The position numbers were made by a program, and so were the translations under genes. From Ancylobacter rudongensis (GTDB taxonomy: Bacteria > Pseudomonadota > Alphaproteobacteria > Rhizobiales > Xanthobacteraceae), in the NCBI RefSeq assembly GCF_900100155.1, contig NZ_FMTP01000002.1, positions 372,001 through 436,000 of the forward strand: 64,000 nt of DNA, read 5' to 3'. Below are positions 17,588 to 27,077 of the stretch, piece by piece. Below the pieces are notes generated by a model that was not told the DNA's origin, did not search any database, and was given only the letters and a program-made list of their open reading frames with translations. How positions within the stretch are numbered: the first letter of the stretch is position 1; every line of letters starts with the position of its first letter.

Positions 17588-17836
17588 ATGTCTACCGAAG
17601 AAGAAAGCCCGGCCCAACAGAGCCGCGCGACCGAGAGCCGCCCCAGCGAGCGTTGGGACCGCGCAGAGCAGAGCGCCCATTGGCGCGAGATCGGCATTTC
17701 GGCCGTTGCCGCCGCCGCCCGCTACGCCTCCTCCAAGAAGACGGTATCCGATGCCCCCGTTCCGGGCGCGGCGCGGACCGACGATGCGGAAGCCAAAATC
17801 ATTACGCTTCGCGACGTGGAATATTTCGCGGCCTGA
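17588..17836 (+). CDS. Small hypothetical protein
   Basis: An 82-residue hydrophilic protein, MSTEEESPAQQSRATE start, with an acidic-polar N-terminus, a short amphipathic stretch IGISAVAAAARYASSKK, and an acidic C-terminus ending DVEYFAA. It has a GGAG motif 8 bases upstream of the ATG, which supports translation. No domain is recognised. It is divergent from the L,D-transpeptidase gene across a 294-base gap that is presumably promoter DNA. Confidence 0.55.
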   Translation: MSTEEESPAQQSRATESRPSERWDRAEQSAHWREIGISAVAAAARYASSKKTVSDAPVPGAARTDDAEAKIITLRDVEYFAA

Positions 17837-18083
17837 CGCCGCCCCTTTTCCCAGAGCCGATGAAGGACGAACCGCCCCGACCGGGTGCCGCGCTGGCGTG
17901 CGCCCGGACAGGACAGGCGCGCCCGATTCGCGCTGGGAGACCGCAATGGTGCGGCTCTGCGCCTTGGCACTTTCTGAATGATCGGGTGTTTCCGCCTATC
18001 GGAAAGGCGTCGGGCAGGGCCCGCTGGAATCCGCTTGCGATCCAGAGCATGGTCGGCGCCGACGCGACATTGCCGGAGGGGCC

Positions 18084-19061
18084 ATGATCACCGCTTATTG
18101 CATCCGCGAGGGATTGCTCGCCCCGGTTCCCGTGCGGACCGTGGACGACATGCCCGCCGACGCCGTCTGGGTCGACCTGTTCCGGCCCTGCGAGGGCGAG
18201 GACCGGATCATCGAGGCCGCGCTGGCCCTTTCGGTGCCGACGCGCGAGGAAATGGTCGAGATCGAACCCTCCAGCCGCCTGCGGGTGGAGAATGGCGCGC
18301 GCTACATGACGGGCGCCATCGTCACCAACAGCGAGGGCGACAAGCCGGCCCTGGCCGAGATTTCCTTCATCCTCGCTGGCAGCCAGCTCGTGACCGTGCG
18401 TTATGAGGAGCCAAAGCCGTTCCGCCTTGTCATCGCCAAGCTGGATCGTGCCTGCCCGCCGGGCACACGCGGCGAACGGCTGCTGCTGATTCTGCTCGAC
18501 ACCATCATCGACCGCGCCGCCGACATCATCGAGAGGCTGTCGGCCGATATCGATTCGGTCTCGCAACAGGTGTTCGAGACCGAATCGGAAGGCGCCGGCG
18601 ACAGTGGTCGCTTCCGTACTATTCTCAAGCTGCTCGGCCGTCGCGGCGATCTCGCCTCCAAGGTGCGCGAGAGTCTCGTCTCGATGGGGCGGCTCGTCAC
18701 CTTCCTGGCCACCGAGGGCGAAGCGCAGCGCTTCGACAAGGACCAGCGCGCATTGCTGAAAAGCATGCAGCGCGACGTGGTCTCGCTGAACGACCACGTG
18801 TCCTATCTCGGCAGCAAGATCACCTTCCTGCTCGACGCCACGCTCGGCATGGTGGGGATCGAGCAGAACAACATCATCAAGATCTTTGCCGTGCTTTCGG
18901 TGGTGTTCATGCCGCCGACCCTGATCGCGTCGGTCTATGGCATGAACTTCCAGGACATGCCGGAACTCGACGAGCGCTGGGGCTACCCGCTCGCCCTCAT
19001 CGCCATGCTGGCGGCGGCGATAGGCCCCTATCTGTTCTTCAAGTGGAAGCGCTGGCTGTGA
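18084..19061 (+). CDS. corA: CorA-family magnesium/cobalt transporter
   Basis: A 325-residue CorA-type channel. The N-terminal 240 residues are the soluble cytoplasmic domain with long helices (RADIIERLSADIDSVSQQVF). Two transmembrane helices close the protein, the first ending in the selectivity motif YGMNF (residues 285-289), followed by the acidic QDMPELDE loop and a positively charged KWKRWL tail. It conducts Mg2+ (and Co2+ or Ni2+) across the inner membrane. A GGAGG ribosome binding site precedes the ATG at 18084. The 247 bases upstream hold no recognised gene or riboswitch. Confidence 0.94.
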   Translation: MITAYCIREGLLAPVPVRTVDDMPADAVWVDLFRPCEGEDRIIEAALALSVPTREEMVEIEPSSRLRVENGARYMTGAIVTNSEGDKPALAEISFILAGSQLVTVRYEEPKPFRLVIAKLDRACPPGTRGERLLLILLDTIIDRAADIIERLSADIDSVSQQVFETESEGAGDSGRFRTILKLLGRRGDLASKVRESLVSMGRLVTFLATEGEAQRFDKDQRALLKSMQRDVVSLNDHVSYLGSKITFLLDATLGMVGIEQNNIIKIFAVLSVVFMPPTLIASVYGMNFQDMPELDERWGYPLALIAMLAAAIGPYLFFKWKRWL

Positions 19062-19126
19062 GACGATAGCCCGTCCTTCCGGTCGCCGTGCAGCGGAGGG
19101 ATGGGATCGCTCTACACTCCGCCAAC

Positions 19127-19160
19127 GATCCCGGATCGGCCCGCTGCCGTCCGGGATGAC
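19127..19160. repeat. Interspersed palindrome GATCCCGG...CCGGGATGAC
   Basis: A 34-base imperfect palindrome, beginning GATCCCGGATCGG and ending GTCCGGGATGAC. Near-copies occur at 38748-38783, 47427-47460 and 33786-33900. It is a short intergenic repeat family of unknown role. Confidence 0.75.
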
Positions 19161-19178
19161 GCCGTCATGCCGCCCGCA

Positions 19179-19919
19179 TCAGACGTGCTGGCCGCCATTG
19201 ATGTGGATTTCGGCTCCGTTCAGATAGGACGAGGTCTCCGTGCACAAGACATAGATGATCTTGGCCACCTCGTCGGGCGTGCCGAGGCGCTGCATCGGGA
19301 TCTGCTCGACGAGCTTCTCCGTGCCCGGGGACAGGATCGAGGTGTCGATCTCACCCGGTGCGATGGCATTCACCCTCACGCCCAGCCGGCCGAAATCGGC
19401 CGCCATCTCCCGCGTAAGGCCGGCCAGCGCCGCCTTCGAGGTCGCGTAGGCCGCTCCGGCGAAGGGATGCACCCGCGAGCCGGCGATGGAGGTGACGTTC
19501 ACCACCGCGCCATGCGTGCGCTTCAGTTCCTCCAGCAGGCCGCGCGCCAGCAGGATGGGGGCGAAGAAGTTCACCTGGAACACCCGCCGCCAGTCCTCCT
19601 CGGGCGTGTTGAGCGTGCCGAGCCGCGCGCCACCCGCCCCCTTGGGCGAAATGCCGGCATTGTTGACCAACGCATGCAGTTCGCCATTGGCCAGCCGGTC
19701 CTTGATTTCGTCGACCGCCCGCAGCGTGTCCACCGGGTCGGAGAGGTCGACCTGGATATGGTCCTCAGGCCCCATCTCCCACGGACAGTTCTCGGGAAAA
19801 GCATGGCGCGAGCAGGTGATGACGCGCCACCCTGCCGCCGAGAAGCGCTTGACGGTGGCGTGGCCGATACCGCGCGAGGCGCCGGTGAGCAGGAGGGTGC
19901 GGCGAGGCTGATTGTTCAT
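19179..19919 (-). CDS. Short-chain dehydrogenase/reductase (SDR)
   Basis: A 246-residue classical SDR. The cofactor motif TGASRGIG is at residues 12-19, the NNAG motif at 86-89, and the catalytic triad is S144, Y158 and K162 (YATSK). The C-terminal segment YLNGAEIHINGGQHV is the usual closing strand. It oxidises or reduces an alcohol/ketone pair with NAD(P); the substrate is unknown. It converges with corA across a gap holding the 19127-19160 repeat, and is followed on the minus strand side by pdxH in the same direction with a 64-base gap. Confidence 0.9.
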   Translation of the reverse strand: MNNQPRRTLLLTGASRGIGHATVKRFSAAGWRVITCSRHAFPENCPWEMGPEDHIQVDLSDPVDTLRAVDEIKDRLANGELHALVNNAGISPKGAGGARLGTLNTPEEDWRRVFQVNFFAPILLARGLLEELKRTHGAVVNVTSIAGSRVHPFAGAAYATSKAALAGLTREMAADFGRLGVRVNAIAPGEIDTSILSPGTEKLVEQIPMQRLGTPDEVAKIIYVLCTETSSYLNGAEIHINGGQHV

Positions 19920-19983
19920 GGGACGATGTCTTAGCTCAGAGGCAGGGCGGTGTCAGGGACAAAGCCGCTCGGTGAAAGGCCAC

Positions 19984-20610
19984 TCACGGGAAAAGGCGGG
20001 TCTTCGTCCAGTCGGGCATGTCGGCATTATCGCGCGCGAACAAGACACGGTCATGCAGCCGGAACGGCCGATCGTGCCAGAATTCGATCTGGACCGGGCG
20101 GATGCGGAAGCCGGTCCAGTGCGGCGGGCGCGGCACCGAGCCCAGAGCGTATTGCGCCGTGACCTTCGCCACCGCCGCCTCCAGCGCGAAACGCCCTTCC
20201 ATGGGCCGCGACTGCTGGCTCGCCCAGGCGCCGATCTGCGACAGGCGCGGGCGCGAGGCGAAATAGGCGTCGGCTTCCGCGTCGCTCACCGTTTCCACCG
20301 CGCCCCTCACCCGCACTTGCCGGCGCAGCGATTTCCAGTGGAACACGGCCGCCGCCTTCGGCACGGCGGCAAGCTCGCGCCCCTTCGCGCTGCCTGTATT
20401 GGTGAAAAACACGAAGCCACGCGCATCGCGCTGGTTCAGCAGCACCATCCGCACATCGGGCAGGCCATCGGCGTCCACCGTGGCGAGGGCCATGGCGTTG
20501 GGATCGTTCGGCTCGCTCTTCTTGGCCTCATCAAACCATTCCTCAAACAGGAGAAAAGGCTCCGTCGAGGCAGTGAAATCACCGGATGTTAACTGTTCAG
20601 GCGCTTCCAT
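19984..20610 (-). CDS. pdxH: Pyridoxamine/pyridoxine 5'-phosphate oxidase
   Basis: A 208-residue FMN enzyme that makes pyridoxal 5'-phosphate from PNP or PMP. Typical motifs are present: [34 protein letters not shown] (FMN site), [23 protein letters not shown] and the C-terminal [11 protein letters not shown], which carries the substrate-binding Arg and His residues. ATG 20610 is preferred to 20658, since the longer form would approach the divergent lipoprotein start. The intergenic region to that gene is only 33 bases, so promoters must overlap the coding ends. Confidence 0.95.
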   Translation of the reverse strand: MEAPEQLTSGDFTASTEPFLLFEEWFDEAKKSEPNDPNAMALATVDADGLPDVRMVLLNQRDARGFVFFTNTGSAKGRELAAVPKAAAVFHWKSLRRQVRVRGAVETVSDAEADAYFASRPRLSQIGAWASQQSRPMEGRFALEAAVAKVTAQYALGSVPRPPHWTGFRIRPVQIEFWHDRPFRLHDRVLFARDNADMPDWTKTRLFP

Positions 20611-20643
20611 GAGGGTCTCTTCAGGCGGAAGAATACGGGACCC

Positions 20644-21138
20644 ATGGGCATGTTCCACAGGCGGCGGAGGCGGACGGCAGGCGGTGCGGCGAGCACCGGC
20701 CTCCCATATAAGCCCGCGGCATCGCTCCGCACAGCACCCTGCGCGCTGACTTTGGTCGGCGTGGCCCTGCTTTTGGGCGGCTGCTCATCGGGGCCGAACC
20801 TCGACACGCTGGCCACCGGCTCGGTGACGCCCCGCGCCTATGCCCGAGAGCCGGTGCCGAAGGGCATCGCACCTGACGATTGGGCCGCCGCCCGCACCGC
20901 TCTCGCCGAAGCGCTGCACGAGAAGGAAGCCGCCCCCAGCGTGCCGTGGGAGAACTATGCCAGCGCCACGCGCGGCACGGTGACGCCGCTCAGCGAGACG
21001 CGCGACGGTGGCAGATGCCGCGAGTTCCTGATGAGCTTCGTCCGCGAGAGCCGCGAAGACTGGCTGCAGGGTGAGGCCTGCCGCTCCGGCAAGAGCGGCT
21101 GGAAGGTCGACCAGGCGCGCCTGCTCGACCGGAGTTGA
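20644..21138 (+). CDS. RT0821/Lpp0805-type surface lipoprotein
   Basis: A 164-residue lipoprotein. The signal core [14 protein letters not shown] ends in lipobox LLGGC near residue 47; the 30-residue n-region before it is Arg-rich and unusually long, so a later start cannot be excluded. The C-terminal domain has [47 protein letters not shown], the signature of the small surface-antigen family (17-kDa antigen relatives). It is probably outer-membrane anchored; its function is unknown. Confidence 0.82.
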   Translation: MGMFHRRRRRTAGGAASTGLPYKPAASLRTAPCALTLVGVALLLGGCSSGPNLDTLATGSVTPRAYAREPVPKGIAPDDWAAARTALAEALHEKEAAPSVPWENYASATRGTVTPLSETRDGGRCREFLMSFVRESREDWLQGEACRSGKSGWKVDQARLLDRS

Positions 21139-21240
21139 TCCGCTCACGCGCGTTCTCAACCCGCGCTTCCTGCCGTTGCATCACGGCAACACCGTCACTA
21201 CATGCTCGAAAGCCGGAACCGCCGGACGAGAACACCATCC

Positions 21241-22197
21241 ATGCGCGATCCCTATGACATCCTCGGCGTCGCTCGCAACGCCGACCAGAACGAGATCAAG
21301 CGGGCTTTTCGCAAGCTCGCCAAGAAGCTGCACCCGGACGCCAACAAGGACAGCCCGAAGGCGCAGGAGCAGTTCGCCGAATTGAACGCGGCGCATGAAA
21401 TCCTGTCGGACGTCGACAAGCGTGGCCAGTTCGACCGCGGCGAAATCGATGCCGAAGGCAAGCCGCGCGGCTTCGAGGGCTTTCCCGGCGGCGGATTCAA
21501 TCGCGGCTTCCGTCGCGCTTCCCCGGGCGAAAATCCGTATGAGAGCTTTTCCTTCGGCCCCGAGGGCGCGCGCCGTTCCGGCCATGGCCCCCATGATGCG
21601 GGCGGCTTCGACGATGTGATCGCCGACATACTCGGCGGCCTCGGCGGGCGAGGTCGGGGCAAGGCACGCGGCGCGGGCGGCGAGATGCCGCGCGGCGGCG
21701 ACGTCGACATCACCGTGCCGGTCGCGCTGGAGCGAATCGTCGAGGGTGGGTCGGTGAAGGTCCACCTGCCCAATGGACGCGCCGTGGAGGTGAAGATCCC
21801 CGCCGGCGCGGTCGAAGGCCATCGCATGCGACTGAAGGGACAGGGCGAGCCGAGCCCGTTCGGCGGCGCGCCAGGCGATGCCTATGTGGTCGTTGCCTAT
21901 GCCCCGCACCGGCATTTTCGCATCGAGGGCACCGACCTGCGCACCGATGTGTCGCTCCCGCTCACCGATGCCGTGCTCGGCGGCAAGGTGCGGGTACCGA
22001 CGCTGGGTGGCGAGGTCTCGCTTTCCGTTCCCGCCCACACCCAGTCGGGCCGCACCTTCCGCTTGCGCGGCAAGGGCCTGCCAAAGGCCGACGGCGCGTC
22101 GGGCGATCTGCTCGCCACCATGCGGATCATGCTTCCCGAGGCCCCGGACCCGGAACTTGAGGAACTGATGCGCCGCCGGCGCGAGGCCAAGGCCTGA
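21241..22197 (+). CDS. DnaJ-family chaperone without zinc finger (CbpA-like)
   Basis: A 318-residue Hsp40. Residues 1-65 are the J domain with the HPD motif at 31-33. A Gly/Phe-rich linker follows (about 70-120: [14 protein letters not shown]), then two beta-sandwich substrate domains ending in the dimerisation tail [14 protein letters not shown]. There are no CxxCxGxG repeats, so it is a type II/CbpA-like co-chaperone of DnaK rather than DnaJ itself. The ATG at 21241 begins [10 protein letters not shown], the canonical J-domain start. Confidence 0.93.
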   Translation: MRDPYDILGVARNADQNEIKRAFRKLAKKLHPDANKDSPKAQEQFAELNAAHEILSDVDKRGQFDRGEIDAEGKPRGFEGFPGGGFNRGFRRASPGENPYESFSFGPEGARRSGHGPHDAGGFDDVIADILGGLGGRGRGKARGAGGEMPRGGDVDITVPVALERIVEGGSVKVHLPNGRAVEVKIPAGAVEGHRMRLKGQGEPSPFGGAPGDAYVVVAYAPHRHFRIEGTDLRTDVSLPLTDAVLGGKVRVPTLGGEVSLSVPAHTQSGRTFRLRGKGLPKADGASGDLLATMRIMLPEAPDPELEELMRRRREAKA

Positions 22198-22315
22198 GCC
22201 ATGCCTGCGGCGGGAACCGCCCGCGCGCCACCGCTCGCTTGAGCGGGTCCTGTTGCTGTGCGATAGGAACCTGCGCCCAGAAAGGTGGGCAGCAGTACGG
22301 AGCATCGTGACGAGC

Positions 22316-23131
22316 ATGGCATCGGGCGGATTGATGAGCGGCAAGCGCGGCCTGGTGATGGGAGTGGCGAACAACCGCTCCATTGCCTGGGGTATCGCGA
22401 AGGCGGCCCACGCGCAGGGGGCGAAGCTCGCCCTCACCTATCAGGGCGAACCGCTGCGCAAGCGCGTCGAGCCTCTCGCCACCGAACTTGACGCCGCCAT
22501 CGTCGGCCATTGCGACGTCACAGACCCCGCCACCATCGACGCGGTGTTCGCCGAAACCGAGCGCCAGCTCGGCGGGCTGGACTTCCTCGTCCACGCCATC
22601 GCCTTCTCGGACAAGAACGAGCTGGATGGCCGCTATGTCGACACCACGGCAGAGAATTTCAGCAAGACCATGCTGATCTCCTGCTACAGCTTCACCGCCG
22701 TCGCCCAGCGGGCTGAGAAGCTGATGTCCAATGGTGGCTCGATGCTCACCCTCACCTATTACGGCGCCGAGAAATGGATGCCGCACTACAACGTCATGGG
22801 CGTTGCCAAGGCCGCCTTGGAGGCCAGCGTGCGCTATCTCGCCGCCGATCTCGGCCCGAAGAATATCCGCGTCAACGCCATTTCGGCCGGCCCGATCAAG
22901 ACGCTGGCCGCCTCCGGCATCGGTGATTTCCGTTACATTCTGAAGTGGAACGAGCTGAACGCCCCGCTGCGCCGCACCGTCACCATCGATGAGGTGGGCG
23001 ATGCCGGCATGTACCTGCTCTCCGATCTCGGACGCGCCGTCACCGGCGAGGTGCACCATGTGGATGCGGGCTACCATATTGTCGGTATGAAGAACCCCGA
23101 CGCGCCCGACCTCACCCTCGATCGCGACTGA
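22316..23131 (+). CDS. fabI: Enoyl-ACP reductase FabI (first copy)
   Basis: A 271-residue NADH-dependent enoyl-ACP reductase, the last step of each fatty-acid elongation round. FabI marks are the nucleotide site GVANNRSIAWGIA, LVHAIAFSDKNEL and the catalytic Y-x6-K unit (Y158, K165) with Y148 before it. The start may be ATG 22316 or the internal ATG 22334 (MSGKRGLVMG). This is one of two FabI copies in the window; the other (38811-39644) is in the fabA/fabB block. Confidence 0.93.
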   Translation: MASGGLMSGKRGLVMGVANNRSIAWGIAKAAHAQGAKLALTYQGEPLRKRVEPLATELDAAIVGHCDVTDPATIDAVFAETERQLGGLDFLVHAIAFSDKNELDGRYVDTTAENFSKTMLISCYSFTAVAQRAEKLMSNGGSMLTLTYYGAEKWMPHYNVMGVAKAALEASVRYLAADLGPKNIRVNAISAGPIKTLAASGIGDFRYILKWNELNAPLRRTVTIDEVGDAGMYLLSDLGRAVTGEVHHVDAGYHIVGMKNPDAPDLTLDRD

Positions 23132-23156
23132 GGCGACCCCCAGCGGAGCACGCGCC

Positions 23157-23774
23157 ATGATGAAGGCTCGCTTGAAAAAGCTCTTCGGCCCCAGCGCCCT
23201 GACGGCACTGGCCGCCGCCGCGACGCTCGTGGTCGCCGTGGCCGGCACCGCCCCGGCAGCGGCACAGTCCGGCCCCATCATCATCAATCCGCCGCCCGGG
23301 TCGGGACTTCCCTATGTTCCCCCGCCGGACGCGCAGGACAGCGGCGTGCCGCCGACCTTCCAGCAATACCCGCTGATGAACCGCATCTTCGGCTTCGGCG
23401 GAGCAATTTTCCCCGGCTATGTGAGCCCCAGCGACGGGCGCGACGATTATGACCGGCGCGGCTTCCTGACCGGGGGGCGTCAGGGCCGGGTGCTGTTCGC
23501 CGCAGGCTCCGCCGATTCGCTGTGCCAGATGACGCAGGCGCCGCAGGTGAAGGTGCTCTCCGCACCGCCGGGGGTGAAGCTGAACTTCACTATCGGCAAG
23601 TTCACCGCGACGGGCGTCGATGGCGGCTCGCATCGCTGCCTGGGTCGCACCGTCGGCGGCGTCCTCGTGACCGCCAAGGGGCGGGCGCCGGCGGGCGCCA
23701 CTGCGACGCTCCGCGTCTCCTATCCCTTCAAGCGGATCAGCTACACGCATGTCGTGAGCTTGCCGTCCAAATGA
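23157..23774 (+). CDS. Secreted hypothetical protein
   Basis: A 205-residue protein with a signal peptide (residues 1-36, hydrophobic core LTALAAAATLVVAVAGTA, cleavage near AAAQ). The mature part begins with a Pro/Gly-rich segment and contains two cysteines (C123 and C162 approximately) that could form a disulfide; the C-terminal half is beta-rich and ends VSYPFKRISYTHVVSLPSK. No family is recognised. Its stop overlaps the ATG of the histidine phosphatase gene (ATGA), so both are translated from one mRNA; fabI lies 25 bases upstream and may belong to the same unit. Confidence 0.7.
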   Translation: MMKARLKKLFGPSALTALAAAATLVVAVAGTAPAAAQSGPIIINPPPGSGLPYVPPPDAQDSGVPPTFQQYPLMNRIFGFGGAIFPGYVSPSDGRDDYDRRGFLTGGRQGRVLFAAGSADSLCQMTQAPQVKVLSAPPGVKLNFTIGKFTATGVDGGSHRCLGRTVGGVLVTAKGRAPAGATATLRVSYPFKRISYTHVVSLPSK

Positions 23775-24358
23775 CCCGTCGCATCTTCCTCGTCCGGCAT
23801 GGTGAGACCGATTGGAACCTCGCTGGCCGCCTGCAGGGCACCCATGACATTCCGCTGAACGATCTCGGCCGCGAGCAGGCGGCCGACACGGCGCGCGTGG
23901 TGGAGCGCCTGAGCGGTGGCGCGCGCCATCTCGATTTCGTGGCCAGCCCCCTCAGCCGCGCCGCCCAGACCATGGCGATCCTGCGCGCCGAGCTCGGCCT
24001 GCCGCCCGACACCTTCCGTCGCGACCCCCGCCTGCGCGAGATCAGCTTTGGACGCTGGGAAGGCTCGACCTGGCCGGAACTGCGCCGGCGTGACCCGGTG
24101 AGCCTCGCCGCGCGCGATGCCGACCCCTGGAATTTCGCCCCGCCCGGCGGGGAGAGCTACACCGAACTTTCGACCCGGGTGCTGGCCGCCATCGGCGAGC
24201 TCCAGGGCGACAGTGTGGTGGTGACGCATGGCGGGGTGGTGCGGGCCATGCTGCACGCCTTTGCCGGCATGCCGCCCGCCCAGGCGGTCGAGCTTCCCGT
24301 CCGCCAGGGTGCGGTCTACCTGATCGAGAACGGCGCGTTTGAACTCGCCGTCGCCTGA
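23771..24358 (+). CDS. Histidine phosphatase family protein (phosphoglycerate-mutase-like)
   Basis: A 195-residue branch-1 histidine phosphatase. The RHGE motif with catalytic H10 is at residues 9-12 (LVRHGETDWNLAGRLQG), the second Arg and His are in SPLSRAAQT and VVTHGGVVRAML, and the acid residue is in the REISFGRWEG segment. This pattern is typical of phosphatases such as GpmB/PhoE/CobC-like proteins; the substrate is not known. It starts within the stop codon of the preceding gene. Confidence 0.9.
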   Translation: MTRRIFLVRHGETDWNLAGRLQGTHDIPLNDLGREQAADTARVVERLSGGARHLDFVASPLSRAAQTMAILRAELGLPPDTFRRDPRLREISFGRWEGSTWPELRRRDPVSLAARDADPWNFAPPGGESYTELSTRVLAAIGELQGDSVVVTHGGVVRAMLHAFAGMPPAQAVELPVRQGAVYLIENGAFELAVA

Positions 24359-24379
24359 CGGCGCTTGCGGAGACGACCC

Positions 24380-25759
24380 ATGGCCGCCCAGCTAATCCAT
24401 GCCGACGCGGCCCTCTCGCCCCGTCCCATCTGGTGCGTGACACCGACGAACTGGCGCACCGTTGCTGGCGACCTCCCCGCCCCGGCGCTCGCCTTCGCAG
24501 AAGCCAGCGGCTTCAAGGCGGAAACTGGCGCACTGCTGGTGCTGCCGGCGGCGGATGGCGCGATTGCCGGCGTGCTGTTCAGCTGCGAGGAGGCCCCGCG
24601 CGACCCGCTGAGCTTCGGCAAGCTCGCCACCACGCTGCCGGCGGGCGACTATGTCCTCGCCCACCCCCCGGCCGATCCACGCCTTGCCGCGCTCGGATTC
24701 CTGCTGGGAGGCTACCGCTTCACCCGCTACGGCAAGCGACCCGTGGCCGATGTGCGCCTCGTGGTGCCCGATGGGACCGATGAGGGCTATCTCCGCCGCA
24801 CCGCCGACGCGGTGGTGCTGACCCGCGACCTCGTCAACACCCCGGCCAACGATCTCGGCCCGGCCGAGATCGAGGCAGCGGTGCGGGCGCTGGCCGCGCG
24901 CTTCGACGCGCAGGTGAGCGTGACCACCGGCGACGATCTGCTTGCAGCCAATTTCCCGCTCATCCACGCCGTCGGCCGCGCCTCGCCGCGCGCGCCACGC
25001 CTGATCGACCTGAGCTGGGGCGACCCGGATGCGCCCAAGGTGACGCTGGTCGGCAAGGGCGTGGCTTTTGATACTGGCGGGCTCGACATCAAGCCGTCGA
25101 GCGGCATGCTGCTGATGAAGAAGGACATGGGCGGCGCCGCCAACGCCATCGGTCTCGCGCAAATGGTCATGGGGCGCGGGCTGAAGGTGCGGCTGCGCCT
25201 CATCGTGGCGGCAGTGGAGAATGCCATTGACGGCTCGGCCTTCCGCCCAGGCGACATATTCCCCTCGCGCAAGGGCCTCACTGTCGAGATCGGCAACACC
25301 GATGCCGAGGGCCGGCTGATCCTCGCCGACGCGCTGAGCCTCGCCGATGAGGAAGCGCCCGAGTTGCTGATCGACTTCGCCACCCTCACCGGCGCCGCCC
25401 GCGTCGCGCTGGGGCCGCAGCTGCCGCCGGCCTATACTGAGGATGACGTACTCGCCGTCGACCTTGCCCGCCATGGCGCGGCGGAGGCCGATCCTTCCTG
25501 GCGCATGCCGCTCTGGCAGCCCTACGCCTCGATGCTCGACAGCAAGATTGCCGACCTCAACAACGCCCCCGGCAGCGGCTTTGCCGGCTCGATCACGGCG
25601 GCGCTGTTCCTGCAACGCTTCGTCTCCCGCGCCGGCACCTGGCTGCATCTCGACATCTTTGCCTGGAACCCCTCCTCCCGCCCCGGCCGGCCGGAAGGCG
25701 GCGAGGCGCAGACCATTCGCGCGCTCGATTCCCTGCTTGCGGAGCGCTACGGCACCTGA
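24380..25759 (+). CDS. M17 leucyl aminopeptidase family protein
   Basis: A 459-residue cytosolic aminopeptidase. The metal site and signature NTDAEGRLILADAL are intact, with KGVAFDTGGLDIKPSSGMLLMKKDMGGAA supplying the other metal ligands and catalytic Lys. The N-terminal 150 residues are less conserved, as usual. It removes N-terminal residues from peptides using two divalent metal ions. It follows the phosphatase gene by 21 bases and precedes a MarR gene and an NlpC/P60 gene. Confidence 0.93.
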   Translation: MAAQLIHADAALSPRPIWCVTPTNWRTVAGDLPAPALAFAEASGFKAETGALLVLPAADGAIAGVLFSCEEAPRDPLSFGKLATTLPAGDYVLAHPPADPRLAALGFLLGGYRFTRYGKRPVADVRLVVPDGTDEGYLRRTADAVVLTRDLVNTPANDLGPAEIEAAVRALAARFDAQVSVTTGDDLLAANFPLIHAVGRASPRAPRLIDLSWGDPDAPKVTLVGKGVAFDTGGLDIKPSSGMLLMKKDMGGAANAIGLAQMVMGRGLKVRLRLIVAAVENAIDGSAFRPGDIFPSRKGLTVEIGNTDAEGRLILADALSLADEEAPELLIDFATLTGAARVALGPQLPPAYTEDDVLAVDLARHGAAEADPSWRMPLWQPYASMLDSKIADLNNAPGSGFAGSITAALFLQRFVSRAGTWLHLDIFAWNPSSRPGRPEGGEAQTIRALDSLLAERYGT

Positions 25760-25872
25760 GGCCACGCGACGCTGCGTCATATGCCGCGCCGTTAATCCTT
25801 TCTTCGTCGCGAAGCCGCCATAGTCCGGGGAACAATCCGCAACCGTAACGATTGCGGACCGGGAACACGGCA

Positions 25873-26223
25873 ATGGCGGTCGAGCTGCGTCCATCGCAGG
25901 CGTTGCGTCTCCTGCACGAGCTCTCCCTCGCGCAGGTGCGCGACGACGCGCCCGATCTAAGCCCCCGCCAGCTCGCCATCCTGCTCAGCGTCTACCTCGA
26001 AGCGCCGCCGCACACGGTGCGTGGCCTTGCCGCCCGTCTCGGCGTCACCAAGCCGGTCATCACCCGCGCGCTCGATACGATGGGCCAGCTCCGCCTCGTC
26101 TCCCGCCGGCGCGACGAGGCGGATCGACGCAATGTCATCATCCAGCGTACGGTGGAGGGTGCGCTCTATCTGGAGCGGCTGGGCGATCTCGTCGTCGCCA
26201 CCGCGAAAGCCCTGCCTCGATGA
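25873..26223 (+). CDS. Small MarR-type winged-helix protein
   Basis: A 116-residue protein consisting of little more than one winged helix: LSPRQLAILLSVYLEAPPHTVRGLAARLGVTKPVITRALDTM (helices) and RRRDEADRRNVIIQRT (wing). It lacks the long C-terminal dimerisation helices of full MarR proteins. The ATG at 25873 is preferred to 25852. Its stop overlaps the start of the NlpC/P60 gene (ATGA at 26220), a coupling that links the DNA-binding protein and the wall peptidase. Confidence 0.85.
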   Translation: MAVELRPSQALRLLHELSLAQVRDDAPDLSPRQLAILLSVYLEAPPHTVRGLAARLGVTKPVITRALDTMGQLRLVSRRRDEADRRNVIIQRTVEGALYLERLGDLVVATAKALPR

Positions 26224-27077
26224 CTGCCGTGACGCTCGACCCCCGCCTCACTCCCGCCCGACCCGACCTTGCCGCGCACCACCTCAAAGGCGTGGTGACG
26301 GCAGAGCGCTTTGTCGCCGGGGAGCCCCACCGCGTCATCCGCCCCGCAACCCCGGTGCGCGGCACGCCGGATCCGACGGCGCCCCTGGTCACGGAAGCGC
26401 TGTTCGGGGAGACCATGACCGTATACGAAATTGACGTCGAAGGCTGGGCCTGGGGCCAGTTGGACGCGGATTCCTATGTCGGCTGGCTGCCCGCCGAGGC
26501 GCTCGTTCCGGCGGGTCCCGTGCCGACGCACAAGGTGGCCGCGCTGCGGACCCCGGTTTTCCCCGGCCCCTCGATCAAGCTGCCGCCGAACGAGCTTCTC
26601 TCCTTCGGCAGCCGCCTCACCCTCGCCGGTACCCGCGAGCGCTTCGCGGTAACTGCAGAGGCCGGCTTCGTCTTCGCCGACCACCTGGCCCCGCTCAATG
26701 CCTTCGAGGAGGATTTCGTCGCGGTTGCCGCCCGCTTTCTCGGTGCCGCCTATCTCTGGGGCGGGCGCTCCAGCCTCGGGCTGGACTGTTCCGGCCTCGT
26801 GCAGGTGGCGCTGAATGCCTGCGGCGTTCCCTGCCCGCGCGACACGGACATGCAGGAACATGCGGTTGGGGCGCCGGTGGCCTTCTCCGGCGATCTTGGC
26901 GAATTGCGGCGCGGCGATCTGCTCTACTGGCCGGGCCATGTCGGCATTGTCGAGGACGGCGCCACCCTGCTGCACGCCACCGCCCATTTCATGTCTGTGG
27001 TGCGCGAACCGCTCGGAGCGGCGCTCGCCCGCATCGAGGCCTCCGGCACGCCGCTGCGCAGCGTGCGCCGGCTCTAA
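26220..27077 (+). CDS. NlpC/P60 family cysteine peptidase with SH3-like domains
   Basis: A 285-residue protein. Residues 30-150 hold two SH3-like segments (VRGTPDPTAPLVTEALFGE and the SYVGWLPAEALV region). The NlpC/P60 catalytic domain covers 160-285 with C190 in LDCSGLVQ, H240 in GHVGIV and H252 in HATAH. It is predicted to cleave gamma-D-Glu-containing peptides of peptidoglycan. No signal peptide is visible, so it may act in the cytoplasm on recycled muropeptides or be exported otherwise. Coupled to the upstream MarR gene. Confidence 0.92.
   Translation: MTAVTLDPRLTPARPDLAAHHLKGVVTAERFVAGEPHRVIRPATPVRGTPDPTAPLVTEALFGETMTVYEIDVEGWAWGQLDADSYVGWLPAEALVPAGPVPTHKVAALRTPVFPGPSIKLPPNELLSFGSRLTLAGTRERFAVTAEAGFVFADHLAPLNAFEEDFVAVAARFLGAAYLWGGRSSLGLDCSGLVQVALNACGVPCPRDTDMQEHAVGAPVAFSGDLGELRRGDLLYWPGHVGIVEDGATLLHATAHFMSVVREPLGAALARIEASGTPLRSVRRL

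Noticed and set aside
17837-18083. Possible magnesium riboswitch upstream of corA
   Set aside because: No conserved M-box or mgtA-type features could be recognised by eye in the 247 bases.
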